Shown here: positions 28,901-37,455 of the stretch, piece by piece
How positions within the stretch are numbered: position 1 is the stretch's first letter
Layout of the letters: each line of letters opens with the position of its first letter
Assembly (NCBI RefSeq): GCF_017315735.1
Contig: NZ_JAFLRK010000025.1
Location: 1-48,796, forward strand
DNA length: 48,796 nt
Direction of reading: 5' to 3'
Source: Paracoccus shandongensis
GTDB taxonomy: Bacteria > Pseudomonadota > Alphaproteobacteria > Rhodobacterales > Rhodobacteraceae
The notes under the pieces: generated by a model
The model's input: the letters and a program-made list of their open reading frames with translations, nothing else
What the model was told of the DNA's origin: nothing
Databases searched by the model: none
Program-made: the position numbers and the translations under genes

Positions 28901-29863
28901 ATGACCTTCCGCGCCCGTCACCTGCTTGGCATCGACCACCTGTCCCCGCCCGAGATCGTCACCCTTCTGGATCTGGCCGAGGATTACGTCGCCCTGAACC
29001 GCCGCACGGTCAAGCACGCCGACGCGCTGGCGGGGATGACCCAGATCAACATGTTCTTCGAGAACTCGACCCGCACCCAGGCCAGCTTCGAACTGGCGGG
29101 CAAGCGGCTTGGGGCGGACGTGATGAACATGGCCGTGGCCCATTCGTCGGTGAAGAAGGGCGAGACGCTGATCGACACGGCGCTGACGCTGAACGCGATG
29201 CAGCCCGACCTGCTGGTGGTGCGCCATCCGAACAGCGGCGCGGTCAACCTGCTGGCCGAAAAGGTGAACTGCGCCGTCATCAACGCGGGCGACGGGCGGC
29301 ACGAACACCCCACGCAGGCGCTGCTGGACGCGCTGACGATCCGCCGCGCCAAGGGCCGGCTGCACCGCCTGACCATCGCTATCTGCGGCGACATCGCCAA
29401 CAGCCGGGTGGCCCGCTCGAACCTGCTGCTGCTGGGCAAGATGGAAAACCGCCTGCGCCTGATCGGGCCTTCGACCCTGATGCCGGCGGGCGCGGGCGAG
29501 ATGGGCGTGGAACTGTTCGAAAACATGCGCGAGGGGCTGAAGGGTGCCGACGTGGTGATGATGCTGCGGCTTCAGAAGGAACGCATGGACGGCGGCTTCA
29601 TCCCGTCGGAACGCGAATACTTCCACCGCTTCGGCCTGGACGCCGAAAAGCTGGCCTGCGCGGCCCCCGATGCCATCGTCATGCATCCGGGGCCCATGAA
29701 CCGGGGCGTGGAAATCGACGGCACCATCGCCGACGACATCAACCGCAGCGTGATCCAGGACCAGGTGGAGATGGGCGTGGCCGTGCGCATGGCAGCACTT
29801 GACCTGCTGGCGCGGAACCTGCGGGCGGAACGGGGACGGGCAGCGGCGGGGGTGATGGTGTGA
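28901..29863 (+). CDS. pyrB: Aspartate carbamoyltransferase catalytic subunit
   Basis: A 320-residue enzyme making carbamoyl-aspartate, the second step of pyrimidine synthesis. The carbamoyl phosphate site [20 protein letters not shown] (about residues 48-67) and later HPTQALLD and [12 protein letters not shown] segments are intact. The length is normal. No regulatory pyrI is nearby. In bacteria with this type of PyrB, the enzyme often forms a dodecamer with an inactive dihydroorotase-like partner, and the dihydroorotase-like gene is present here, but one gene downstream. The stop overlaps the DUF4268 gene start (GTGA). Confidence 0.96.
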   Translation: MTFRARHLLGIDHLSPPEIVTLLDLAEDYVALNRRTVKHADALAGMTQINMFFENSTRTQASFELAGKRLGADVMNMAVAHSSVKKGETLIDTALTLNAMQPDLLVVRHPNSGAVNLLAEKVNCAVINAGDGRHEHPTQALLDALTIRRAKGRLHRLTIAICGDIANSRVARSNLLLLGKMENRLRLIGPSTLMPAGAGEMGVELFENMREGLKGADVVMMLRLQKERMDGGFIPSEREYFHRFGLDAEKLACAAPDAIVMHPGPMNRGVEIDGTIADDINRSVIQDQVEMGVAVRMAALDLLARNLRAERGRAAAGVMV

Positions 29864-30858
29864 GTGATTTTGGAAGATTAGAGCGCGTTGACTTGCGCCA
29901 AGGTTGGATGACCGAAGCGCAGCATTTCACCCCATGGCTTGCACGCGAAGAAAACCTTGCGCTCTTGGCTGACACCCTGGGTCTTGATCTCGAATTTGAA
30001 GCGCAGGAGCGAGCCGTCGGCCCCTTCCGGGCTGATATTCTGTGCAAGAACACCGCCGACGACAGCTGGGTTCTGATCGAGAACCAGTTGGAGCGCACCG
30101 ATCACAGCCATCTGGGCCAACTCATCACCTATGCGGCAGGTCTGCACGCGGTCACAATCGTCTGGATTGCTGCGCGCTTTGCTGACGAACACCGCGCCGC
30201 ATGTGACTGGCTGAACGAGATAACATCCGAGAATGTGCGCATCTTCGCGCTTGAAGTTGAACTGTGGCGGATTGGTCAAAGTCCTATCGCTCCCAAGTTC
30301 AACGTCATCAGTCAGCCGAATGACTGGGCCAGACAGGTCGCCACAGCCCAGAAGGCCATTACCGATGGCGAGTTTAGTGAAACCCGGCAAACCCAGTGGC
30401 GCTATTGGAAAGCGGTCGAGGATCTGATCGGCAAGGCCAATGGCACCATACGGCCCGTCTCGCCACAGGCCAGTTCTTGGGTGTCACATGGCATAGGCAA
30501 GACCGGTGTGCATTTCAACTTCGCCATGAGTCGCCCAGAGAAGCTTGTTCGGATCGAGGTTTATCTCTCGGGGCTTCATGCGAAGTCCGATTTCGCCCAA
30601 CTGGCGGCACGCCAAACCGAAATTGAGGCAAAGCTGGGAAAATCGCTTGTTTGGCAGCCTATGCCCGACAAGAAAGACGCAAGGATTGCTCTCCCTTTGT
30701 TGGACATCGATCCCTTCGACGAGGCGGATTGGGAACGCCAACACCGCTGGATCGTGGAAAATGCCCAATTGCTCCACCAGGTATTCCGACCTCTGGTCAT
30801 GTCGCTGGACCGCCCTGGCAAGACCGTGGAAGATCCTGCATCCCCTGAGGCACAATGA
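29860..30858 (+). CDS. DUF4268-type protein with PD-(D/E)XK nuclease-like N-terminus
   Basis: A 332-residue protein. The N-terminal half has the pattern of a restriction-like nuclease fold: FRADILCKN (Asp59) then a strand WVLIENQLE (Glu74-x-Gln76, in the place of E-x-K), followed by a helix [11 protein letters not shown]. The C-terminal half resembles the DUF4268 domain, often found with restriction and defence genes. Base composition is clearly less GC-rich than its neighbours, pointing to recent transfer. It starts with GTG overlapping the pyrB stop by 4 bases and ends overlapping the pyrC-like start by 4 bases. The domain name rests on pattern recall; the activity is untested. Confidence 0.75.
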   Translation: MSDFGRLERVDLRQGWMTEAQHFTPWLAREENLALLADTLGLDLEFEAQERAVGPFRADILCKNTADDSWVLIENQLERTDHSHLGQLITYAAGLHAVTIVWIAARFADEHRAACDWLNEITSENVRIFALEVELWRIGQSPIAPKFNVISQPNDWARQVATAQKAITDGEFSETRQTQWRYWKAVEDLIGKANGTIRPVSPQASSWVSHGIGKTGVHFNFAMSRPEKLVRIEVYLSGLHAKSDFAQLAARQTEIEAKLGKSLVWQPMPDKKDARIALPLLDIDPFDEADWERQHRWIVENAQLLHQVFRPLVMSLDRPGKTVEDPASPEAQ

Positions 30859-32129
30859 CCGCGACCCTGTTCACCAACGCCCGCCTGATCGACCCCGAGG
30901 CGCAAACCGACGCCCCCGGCAGCCTGCTGGTCCGCGACGGCGTGATCCAAGGCATCGACATCGACGCCCCCGAGGGCGCCACCGTCATCGACTGCAACGG
31001 CCGCGCGCTCGCGCCCGGGATCATCGACTGGGGCGTCAAGATCGGCGAGCCGGGCGAGCGGCACAAGGAATCCTTCCGCAGCGCGGGCCTTGCCGCCGCC
31101 GCCGGGGGCGTGACCACCATCGTGGCGCGTCCCGACACCCTGCCGCCCATCGACACGCCGGAATCGCTGGAATTCGTAACCCGCCGCGCCGCTGATGCGC
31201 CCGTGAACATCCGCCACATGGCGGCGCTGACCAAGGCCCGCGAAGGGCGCGAGATGGTCGAGATCGGCTTTCTGACCGACGCGGGCGCGGTGGCCTTTAC
31301 CGATGGCGTACGGCAGGTGACGGATACGCGGCTTTTGTCGCGCTGCATGACCTATGCGCGCGGCCTGGGCGCGTTGATCGTGGGCCATCCGCAGGATGCG
31401 GGCCTGTCGAGGGGGGCTGCGGCCACCAGCGGCAAGTTCGCCTCGATCTATGGCATCCCGGCGGTGTCGCCCATGGCCGAGGTGATCGGGCTGGACCGCG
31501 ACCTGGCCCTGGTGGCCATGACCGGCTGCCGCTGGCACGCGGACCAGATCACCACGGCACGCGCCCTGCCCGCCCTGCGCCGCGCGCGGGACGCGGGGCT
31601 GGACGTGACGGCGGGGATCTCGATCCACCACCTGACGTTGAACGAATATGACGTGGGCGATTACCGGACCTTTTTCCGCTTCACGCCCCCCTTGCGGTCG
31701 GAAGACGACCGGCTGGCGATGGTCCAGGCGGTGGCGGACGGACTGATCGACGTGATCGCCAGCTTCCACACGCCGCAGGACGAGGAATCGAAGCGCCTGC
31801 CCTTCGAGGCCGCCGCCCCCGGCGCGGTCGGGTTGCAAACGCTGCTGCCTGCGGCGATGCGGCTGTATCACCAGGGGGGCCTGAGCCTGCCGCAACTGTG
31901 GCGGGCGATGTCGCTGAACCCGGCGAAACGGCTGGGCCTGCCTGGCGGGCGGCTGTCCGTGGGCGCGCCTGCCGACCTGGTGCTGTTCGACCCCGACGCG
32001 CCCTTCGTGCTGGACCGCTTTACCCTGCTGTCCAAGTCGAAGAACACCCCCTTCGACGGCGCGCGGATGGAGGGCCGTGTCCTGGGCACCTGGGTCGCGG
32101 GCCGCCGCGTCTTCGGGGGCAAGCCATGA
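30855..32129 (+). CDS. pyrC: Dihydroorotase-like protein lacking metal ligands (PyrC')
   Basis: A 424-residue amidohydrolase-fold protein homologous to class I dihydroorotase, but the essential HxH motif is missing: the family's D-x-H-x-H reads DWGVK (residues 58-62). The late catalytic aspartate is also changed (IASFHTP instead of the usual DHAPH type). The histidine pair in SIHHLTLNE and the GLQTLLPAAM segment remain. Such PyrC' proteins are known in pseudomonads and many alphaproteobacteria, where they support PyrB structurally; a separate active dihydroorotase must exist elsewhere. It overlaps the DUF4268 gene and plsY by 4 bases each. Confidence 0.9.
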   Translation: MTATLFTNARLIDPEAQTDAPGSLLVRDGVIQGIDIDAPEGATVIDCNGRALAPGIIDWGVKIGEPGERHKESFRSAGLAAAAGGVTTIVARPDTLPPIDTPESLEFVTRRAADAPVNIRHMAALTKAREGREMVEIGFLTDAGAVAFTDGVRQVTDTRLLSRCMTYARGLGALIVGHPQDAGLSRGAAATSGKFASIYGIPAVSPMAEVIGLDRDLALVAMTGCRWHADQITTARALPALRRARDAGLDVTAGISIHHLTLNEYDVGDYRTFFRFTPPLRSEDDRLAMVQAVADGLIDVIASFHTPQDEESKRLPFEAAAPGAVGLQTLLPAAMRLYHQGGLSLPQLWRAMSLNPAKRLGLPGGRLSVGAPADLVLFDPDAPFVLDRFTLLSKSKNTPFDGARMEGRVLGTWVAGRRVFGGKP

Positions 32130-32704
32130 TCCTGTGGACCGTCTTCGGCTATCTGCTGGGCTCCATCCCCTTTGGCCTGGTCATTGCCCGTGCGCTTGAC
32201 CTGGGCGACCTGCGCACCATCGGGTCGGGCAATATCGGCGCGACCAATGTGCTGCGCACCGGGAACAAGGGTGCCGCGCTGGCGACGCTGCTGCTGGATT
32301 CCGGCAAGGGCGCCATCGCCGTGCTGGCCGCGCGGCACCTCAGTGGCGACACGGCGGCGGTGCTGGCAGGGGGCGCGGCCTTCCTGGGGCATTGCTTCCC
32401 GGTCTGGCTGGGCTTCAAGGGCGGCAAGGGGGTCGCGACCTTTCTGGGCACGCTGATCGCGCTGCACTGGCCGCTGGGCCTGATCGCCTGCGGGGTCTGG
32501 CTGCTGACGGCGCTGGTCAGCCGCATCAGCAGCCTGTCGGCGCTGCTGGCCGCCGCGCTGTCGCCGGTCTTTGCCTGGGGCTTGGGCCGCACGGACCTGA
32601 TCGCGGTCAGCCTGTTCATGGCGGTGCTGATCTTCCTGCGCCACCGCCCGAACATCGCCCGCCTGCTGGACGGAACCGAGCCCCGGATCGGGAAAAAGGG
32701 TTAA
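32126..32704 (+). CDS. plsY: Glycerol-3-phosphate acyltransferase PlsY
   Basis: A 192-residue inner-membrane enzyme that transfers the acyl group from acyl-phosphate to glycerol-3-phosphate, the first step of phospholipid synthesis. The three conserved PlsY loops are visible: GSIPFG near the start, GSGNIGATNVLR (about residues 33-44) and GHCFPVWLGFKGGKGVAT (about 92-109). The start is the ATG at 32126, overlapping the pyrC-like stop by 4 bases; the frame is open further upstream without similarity. Length is normal. Confidence 0.95.
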   Translation: MILWTVFGYLLGSIPFGLVIARALDLGDLRTIGSGNIGATNVLRTGNKGAALATLLLDSGKGAIAVLAARHLSGDTAAVLAGGAAFLGHCFPVWLGFKGGKGVATFLGTLIALHWPLGLIACGVWLLTALVSRISSLSALLAAALSPVFAWGLGRTDLIAVSLFMAVLIFLRHRPNIARLLDGTEPRIGKKG

Positions 32705-33090
32705 CGCTCGGCCACGAGGATCCGGCCTGCGGGGCGTGCGGGACGGGTCGGGGCGGGCTCGGGCTGCGGTTCGGCCACGACCTCGCGCAAGGGGGTCTGG
32801 CTGAAGACGCGGGCCGGGGTTGCGGCGGGCGCGGCCACGCCCTGCCCCGCAATGCGGCGCAGCGCCTCGGCCCCGCGCCGGGCCGAGATCGCCAGGGAGA
32901 CCAGCGCCAGGCAGGCGCCCGACAGCAGGATCAGCGCCACGATCCCCAGCAGGCCCACGAAGATCGGCAGGGGCGGCAGCCCCTCGGCCTGGCCGACCTG
33001 GGTGACGATCGCGCCGATCAGGGCCACGACGCCCACCGCAAAGACCGCGCCCACGATCCGCTGCACCCACACCATCGCATCCGTCTTCAT
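32701..33090 (-). CDS. Small two-helix membrane protein of unknown function
   Basis: A 129-residue protein with two hydrophobic helices (about residues 8-30 and 41-66), followed by a Pro/Ala-rich cytoplasmic or periplasmic tail. No family is recognised. The ATG at 33090 is preceded by AAAGGGGCAGG. Its stop codon overlaps the plsY stop on the other strand, so the two genes converge without any gap. Function unknown; codon use is that of the host. Confidence 0.65.
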   Translation of the reverse strand: MKTDAMVWVQRIVGAVFAVGVVALIGAIVTQVGQAEGLPPLPIFVGLLGIVALILLSGACLALVSLAISARRGAEALRRIAGQGVAAPAATPARVFSQTPLREVVAEPQPEPAPTRPARPAGRILVAER

Positions 33091-33286
33091 CGCCTGCCCC
33101 TTTCCGGTTTGCCCCTGCCCTGCCACCGGCCCGGGGTCCGTGCAAGGGGAAGGACGGTCATATTGTCGTGCGCCGGTGCCAGGCGCGGTTTGTTGACCTT
33201 GCGGAAAGAAAACGCGTTCCGGGACGCGCGGGCACCATGCTACAAGCCTCGGCACAGCCGGCTTCCCCGGTTTTTGGTGATTCGCG

Positions 33287-34750
33287 ATGTGTCAGGCCTG
33301 TTTCCACCCCGATCCGGTTTCCGGCAAGATTCACTTCTGCCATTGCGGCAGCCCGCTGACCCTGACGATCATGCGCCGGATCGAGGCCGACATTTCCCGC
33401 CGCCAGATGATCGGCGGGATGGCCGCCGTGGTGGGCATGTTCGCGGGCTTCGGCCTTGCCCCGCGCGAGGTGCAGGCCCAAACCCCGGCGCGGCCGATCC
33501 TTCTGACCAACCTGCGGCTGTTCGACGGCGAAGCCCTGTCCCTGCGCGAGGGTGTCGGCATTCTGATCGACAATGGCCGCATCACCGCGCTGCCCGCCCC
33601 CGGCCAAGGCCCCGAGGATGCGCAGGTGATCGACTGCGGCGGGTGCGCGGTCATTCCCGGCCTGATCGACACGCATTGGCACACCACCCTGGCGTCCGTC
33701 AGCCAGATCGCCGCCATGACCCAGGACATCGGTTTCCTGCATCTGATGGCGGGGCAAGAGGCCGGGGCCACGCTGATGCGCGGCTTCACCACCGTGCGTG
33801 ACGTGGGCGGCCCGGCCTTCGGGTTGAAGGCGGCGGTGGACCGGGGCGTGGTCACGGGACCGCGGATCTTTCCGGCGGGGGCGATCATCTCGCAAACCTC
33901 GGGGCACGGGGATTTCCGGTTCCAGAACAGCCTGCCGATGATGCCCGGCGATCCGGCGGACTATGCGACCCGGCAGGGCATGTCGGCCCTGGCCGATGGC
34001 GTCCCCGAGGTTCTGCGCCGCACGCGAGAACAGTTGATGAAGGGCGCCAGCCAGATCAAGATCACGGCGGGCGGGGGCGTCGCGTCGCAATACGACCCGC
34101 TGGAATCGCTGCAGTTCACAGAAGAGGAAATGCGCGCGGCGGTGGATGCGGCGACCGATTGGGGCACCTATGTCTGCGCCCATGTCTATACCGCGCCCGG
34201 CATCCGCCGCTGCATCGCGGCCGGGGTGAAATCCATCGAACACGGCCAACTGGCGGACGAGGATACCGTGCGGCTGATGGCCGACAGCGACACCTGGTGG
34301 TCGATCCAGCCCTTTCTGGCCGATGAGGACGCGAACCGCTACACCGACCCCAAGGCCGTGGCCGCGCAGCGCGCCGTGGCCGAGGGGACGGCGAACGCCT
34401 TCGAATGGGCCGACAAGCACCGGGTCAACTGGGCCTTCGGCACCGACATCCTTTACAGCGGCGGCGAAAGCCAGGGGCGGCAACTGGCCAAGCTGGCGCG
34501 CTTCATGTCGCCCCTGGCCGCGCTGCACCGGGCGACGGGCGCGGCGGGTCGGCTGCTGGCGCTGTCGGGCGCGCGAGCGCCCTATGACGGCAGGCTGGGG
34601 GTGATCGCGGAAGGCGCGCTGGCCGACCTGCTGGTCATTGACGGCGATCCCGAGCAGAGCCTCGACTGGCTGGGCAATACCGGCAACCTGCGGCTGATCA
34701 TGAAGAACGGCCGCCTGTTCAAGAACGAGCTTTCCGAGGATTCGATATGA
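33287..34750 (+). CDS. Secreted amidohydrolase with Cys/His-rich N-terminus (Tat type)
   Basis: A 487-residue enzyme of the Amidohydro_1 (imidazolonepropionase/prolidase-like) group. Metal ligands are present: IDTHWH (His130, His132), the SQIKITAGGG strand with a lysine, SIEHGQ, and FGTDIL near residue 386. A twin-arginine signal (SRRQMIGG at 37-44 and a hydrophobic stretch) sits behind an unusual leader with Cys2, Cys5, His7, His16, Cys18, His19 and Cys20. If translation starts instead at the ATG at 33371, this leader is absent and the signal is at the N-terminus. The substrate is not evident. The stop overlaps the next gene by 4 bases. Confidence 0.8.
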   Translation: MCQACFHPDPVSGKIHFCHCGSPLTLTIMRRIEADISRRQMIGGMAAVVGMFAGFGLAPREVQAQTPARPILLTNLRLFDGEALSLREGVGILIDNGRITALPAPGQGPEDAQVIDCGGCAVIPGLIDTHWHTTLASVSQIAAMTQDIGFLHLMAGQEAGATLMRGFTTVRDVGGPAFGLKAAVDRGVVTGPRIFPAGAIISQTSGHGDFRFQNSLPMMPGDPADYATRQGMSALADGVPEVLRRTREQLMKGASQIKITAGGGVASQYDPLESLQFTEEEMRAAVDAATDWGTYVCAHVYTAPGIRRCIAAGVKSIEHGQLADEDTVRLMADSDTWWSIQPFLADEDANRYTDPKAVAAQRAVAEGTANAFEWADKHRVNWAFGTDILYSGGESQGRQLAKLARFMSPLAALHRATGAAGRLLALSGARAPYDGRLGVIAEGALADLLVIDGDPEQSLDWLGNTGNLRLIMKNGRLFKNELSEDSI

Positions 34751-35466
34751 TGAAATTCGCCGCCCTTGCCGCCGCCCTGCTGGCCGCCTCGCCTGCCCTG
34801 GCGCAGGACTGGAACGTCCAGGTCACGCCCTATGTCTGGGCCTCGGGCCTGGGGGGCGATGTCACGCCCTTCACCGGCGCGCCCACGCTGTCCTTCGACA
34901 AGAGCTTTTCCGAGGTGCTGGAGGATCTGGACGCGGCCTTCTTCCTGTCGGGCTATGCCCGCAAGGACCGCTTTGTCGTTCTGGGCGATCTCAGCTATTC
35001 GGCCAGTTCCAAGTCCGGGCTGATCCCGCCGGGCCTTCCGGCCGAGGGGGAACTGACCCAGCGGTCCCTGACCCTGGCCGCAGGCTGGCGGGCCATCGAC
35101 AACGACGGGCTGGCGCTGGACGTGCTGGGCGGCGTGCGGGCCTGGAAGATCAAGGCCGAGGTGTCCGTCGCGGGCGGGCTTGTCAGCCGGTCCGGGGACA
35201 AGGATTTCGTCGATCCGATCATCGCCTTGCGGGCGAATTACCAGCTTACCCCCCGCTGGTCGGCCATCGCCTATATCGACCACGGCATCACCGGCATGGG
35301 GTCGGACAGCACCACGCAGGTGGTTGCCACCGTGAATTACCAGATGACCGACCGGGCCTATGTCTCGGCGGGCTACCGGCGGCTGGACGTGGATTACCGC
35401 AGCGGCGGCACGCGGGTGGACGCAACCATGGCAGGCCCGCTGCTGGGCCTGACCTGGCGGTTCTAG
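34747..35466 (+). CDS. Outer-membrane beta-barrel protein of unknown function
   Basis: A 239-residue protein with a signal peptide (MMKFAALAAALLAASPALA) and alternating polar/hydrophobic strands ending in TWRF, the C-terminal aromatic signature recognised by the BAM complex. Segments such as WNVQVTPYVWASGLGGDV are typical of small eight-stranded barrels, related to the OmpW/Omp25 groups by style rather than by a motif I can name. It overlaps the amidohydrolase stop by 4 bases and is probably made with it. It converges on gshA with 3 bases between stops. Confidence 0.75.
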   Translation: MMKFAALAAALLAASPALAQDWNVQVTPYVWASGLGGDVTPFTGAPTLSFDKSFSEVLEDLDAAFFLSGYARKDRFVVLGDLSYSASSKSGLIPPGLPAEGELTQRSLTLAAGWRAIDNDGLALDVLGGVRAWKIKAEVSVAGGLVSRSGDKDFVDPIIALRANYQLTPRWSAIAYIDHGITGMGSDSTTQVVATVNYQMTDRAYVSAGYRRLDVDYRSGGTRVDATMAGPLLGLTWRF

Positions 35467-35469
35467 GCG

Positions 35470-36840
35470 TCAATAGGAATATTCGCGGTAGATGGGGGTC
35501 AGGTCGCCCCCCCATTCGCCGTGGTATTTGTCCAGCAATTCGTCGGCCATGACCTTGCCGCTGTCGAGGCTTTCCTTGATGGCGTTCAGGAAATGCGTCT
35601 CGTCCGGGACCATGCCGCCCGCGCCCGCGCGGGCGCGGTTCTTCAGCCCCGCTTCCGCGATCCCGACCACCTGGCGCGCGAGATCCCGCATCCGAACCCC
35701 GTTCACCTGCGCGTCGAGCGCGTGGATCCCGGCCTCTCGCCGCCAGGATTCGCGGGTCTCGTGGTCCCAGTCCTTGACCAGATCCCAGGCGGCATCCAGC
35801 GACGACTGGTCATAGATCAGCCCCACCCACAGCGCGGGCAGCGCGCAAAGCCTGCGCCAGGGGCCGCCATCGGCGCCGCGCATCTCGATGTATTTCTTCA
35901 CGCGGGCCTCGGGGAAAACCGTGGTCATGTGGTCGGCCCAGTCGGACAGCGTGGGCACCTCGCCCGGCAGGGCGGGAAGGCGGCCCTCCAGGAAGTCGCG
36001 GAAGCTTTGCCCCAGGGCGTCGATGTATTTTCCGTCGCGATAGACAAAATACATCGGCACGTTCAGGACGTAATCGACCCAAGCCTCATATCCGAACCCG
36101 TCCTGGAAGACGAATGGCAGCATCCCGGTGCGCGCGGCGTCCAGGTTCTGCCAGATATGGGCGCGCCAGCTTTTCCAGCCGTTGGGCTTGCCGTCCAGGA
36201 AGGGCGAATTGGCGAACAGCGCGTTGGCGACGGGTTGCAGCGACAGGGCCACGCGCATCTTCTGGACCATGTCGGCTTCCGACCCGAAGTCCAGGTTCAC
36301 CTGCACAGTGCAGGTGCGATACATCATCTGCTTGCCCAGCGTGCCCACGCGGTCCATGTAGTCGGTCATCAGCCGGTAACGCCCCTTGGGCATCATCGGC
36401 ATGTCGTCCTGGCCCCAGATCGGGGCCGCGCCCAGGCCGATGAAGCCCGCGCCGATGCGGTCGGCGATCTCCTTCACCTCGGCCAGGTGGCCGTTCACCT
36501 CGTCGCAGGTCTGGTGGATGGTTTCCAGGGGCGCGCCCGACAGTTCCAGCTGCCCGCCCGGTTCCAGGCTGATATTGGCGCCGTTGCGTTCAAGCCCGAT
36601 CAGCTTGTCCTGTTCCAGGACCGGGTTCCAGCCAAAGCGTTCCTGCAACCCCGTCAGCATCGCCAGAATGGAACAAGGGCCGTTATAGGGCAGCGGCATC
36701 AGGCCCGCCTTGTCGTATCCGAACTTCTCGTGCTCGGTCCCGATGCGCCAAACCTCGCGCGGCTTTTCGCCGCTGGCGATATAGGCGGCCAGCTGGTCGC
36801 GGCTTTCGATCGGGCCTCCGCCCTGTTGTGGTATCGACAT
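35470..36840 (-). CDS. gshA: Glutamate--cysteine ligase (plant-like type)
   Basis: A 456-residue ATP-dependent ligase that makes gamma-glutamylcysteine, the first step of glutathione synthesis. The substrate site segments RIGTEHEKFGYD (about residues 32-43) and SLEPGGQLELSGAP (about 91-104) and the later MYRTCTVQVNLDF are those of the alphaproteobacterial/plant class, distinct from the E. coli GshA type. The conserved Cys and Lys region MRGADGGPW is present. The length fits. A 20-base palindrome lies in its promoter region. Confidence 0.94.
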   Translation of the reverse strand: MSIPQQGGGPIESRDQLAAYIASGEKPREVWRIGTEHEKFGYDKAGLMPLPYNGPCSILAMLTGLQERFGWNPVLEQDKLIGLERNGANISLEPGGQLELSGAPLETIHQTCDEVNGHLAEVKEIADRIGAGFIGLGAAPIWGQDDMPMMPKGRYRLMTDYMDRVGTLGKQMMYRTCTVQVNLDFGSEADMVQKMRVALSLQPVANALFANSPFLDGKPNGWKSWRAHIWQNLDAARTGMLPFVFQDGFGYEAWVDYVLNVPMYFVYRDGKYIDALGQSFRDFLEGRLPALPGEVPTLSDWADHMTTVFPEARVKKYIEMRGADGGPWRRLCALPALWVGLIYDQSSLDAAWDLVKDWDHETRESWRREAGIHALDAQVNGVRMRDLARQVVGIAEAGLKNRARAGAGGMVPDETHFLNAIKESLDSGKVMADELLDKYHGEWGGDLTPIYREYSY

Positions 36841-36862
36841 GAGGCGGGGCCTTTCTGGGTTC

Positions 36863-36882
36863 GCGCGTCACAGGTGACGCGC
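36863..36882. promoter_or_regulatory. gshA: Perfect palindrome upstream of gshA, candidate operator
   Basis: GCGCGTCAC-AG-GTGACGCGC: 9-base arms with a 2-base centre, ending 23 bases before the gshA ATG. On the minus strand a TTGACT hexamer lies at 36894-36899; a -10 placed 17 bases further would fall inside the palindrome, so a protein bound there could block transcription. No T-run follows, so a terminator is less likely. Confidence 0.45.
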
Positions 36883-36905
36883 GGCGGGGGCCAAGTCAAC
36901 CCGCC

Positions 36906-37430
36906 TCAAGGGGGCCTCCGCCAAAGGGTGCGCACGGCGTCCGGCTGGTCGGCGACATGGGCCAGGGCGGCGGACACGGTGCCCATGTCGAGGCCCGGGA
37001 GCGCGGTGAAGGCATCGGCCAGCGCATCCGCCCCGGCGGCATCGACGGGCACCAGCAGCGCCTCGCCATTGGTGCTGCGCAGCCGCCAGTGGCCCCGGCC
37101 CTTCAGCCGCAGCAGGCGGATTTCCACCAGGTCGCGCAGGGCGATCTCTCCGCCCAGAACGGATGCGCCGTAATAGCGGATGGCGCCCTCGTCCAGCTCG
37201 ACCACGCCGGGGGCGGCGATCTGGCGGCGGAAGGGCAGGCGGCGGATCGCGCCCAGCAGCAGCGACAGGCCGACCAGCAGGACAAGCGCGCCGATGGCCG
37301 CAAAGAACCAGCCGCCGCGCAGGGCCAGCCACAGGCCGGACAGCAGGATGGCGGCGGCGACCAGGGCCTCGGACCGGCGGGCAAGCCAGGCGCGCAGGTC
37401 AGGGCGGATCATCCGGTGGCGGTCAGGCAT
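36906..37430 (-). CDS. Membrane protein with PH-like domain, unknown function
   Basis: A 174-residue protein (168 if the ATG at 37412 is used). Two hydrophobic helices (about residues 23-58) are followed by a soluble domain of beta strands, with GVVELDEGAIRYYGA and EIALRDLVEIRLL, the pattern of bacterial PH-like domains. It lies downstream of moaE on the same strand, but nothing links it to molybdopterin synthesis. No enzyme motif is seen. Confidence 0.65.
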   Translation of the reverse strand: MPDRHRMIRPDLRAWLARRSEALVAAAILLSGLWLALRGGWFFAAIGALVLLVGLSLLLGAIRRLPFRRQIAAPGVVELDEGAIRYYGASVLGGEIALRDLVEIRLLRLKGRGHWRLRSTNGEALLVPVDAAGADALADAFTALPGLDMGTVSAALAHVADQPDAVRTLWRRPP

Positions 37431-37455
37431 GGGTATTTGGGCAACGAAGAAGCTA
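37428..37455 (-). repeat. Dispersed intergenic repeat, short copy E
   Basis: Starting within the moaE stop codon, the minus strand reads TAGCTTCTTCGTTGCCCAAA then TACCC. It has TTCTTC and AAATACCC, one base off the AAATATCC core, but lacks the GC-rich hairpin because the next gene starts at once. Confidence 0.4.
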
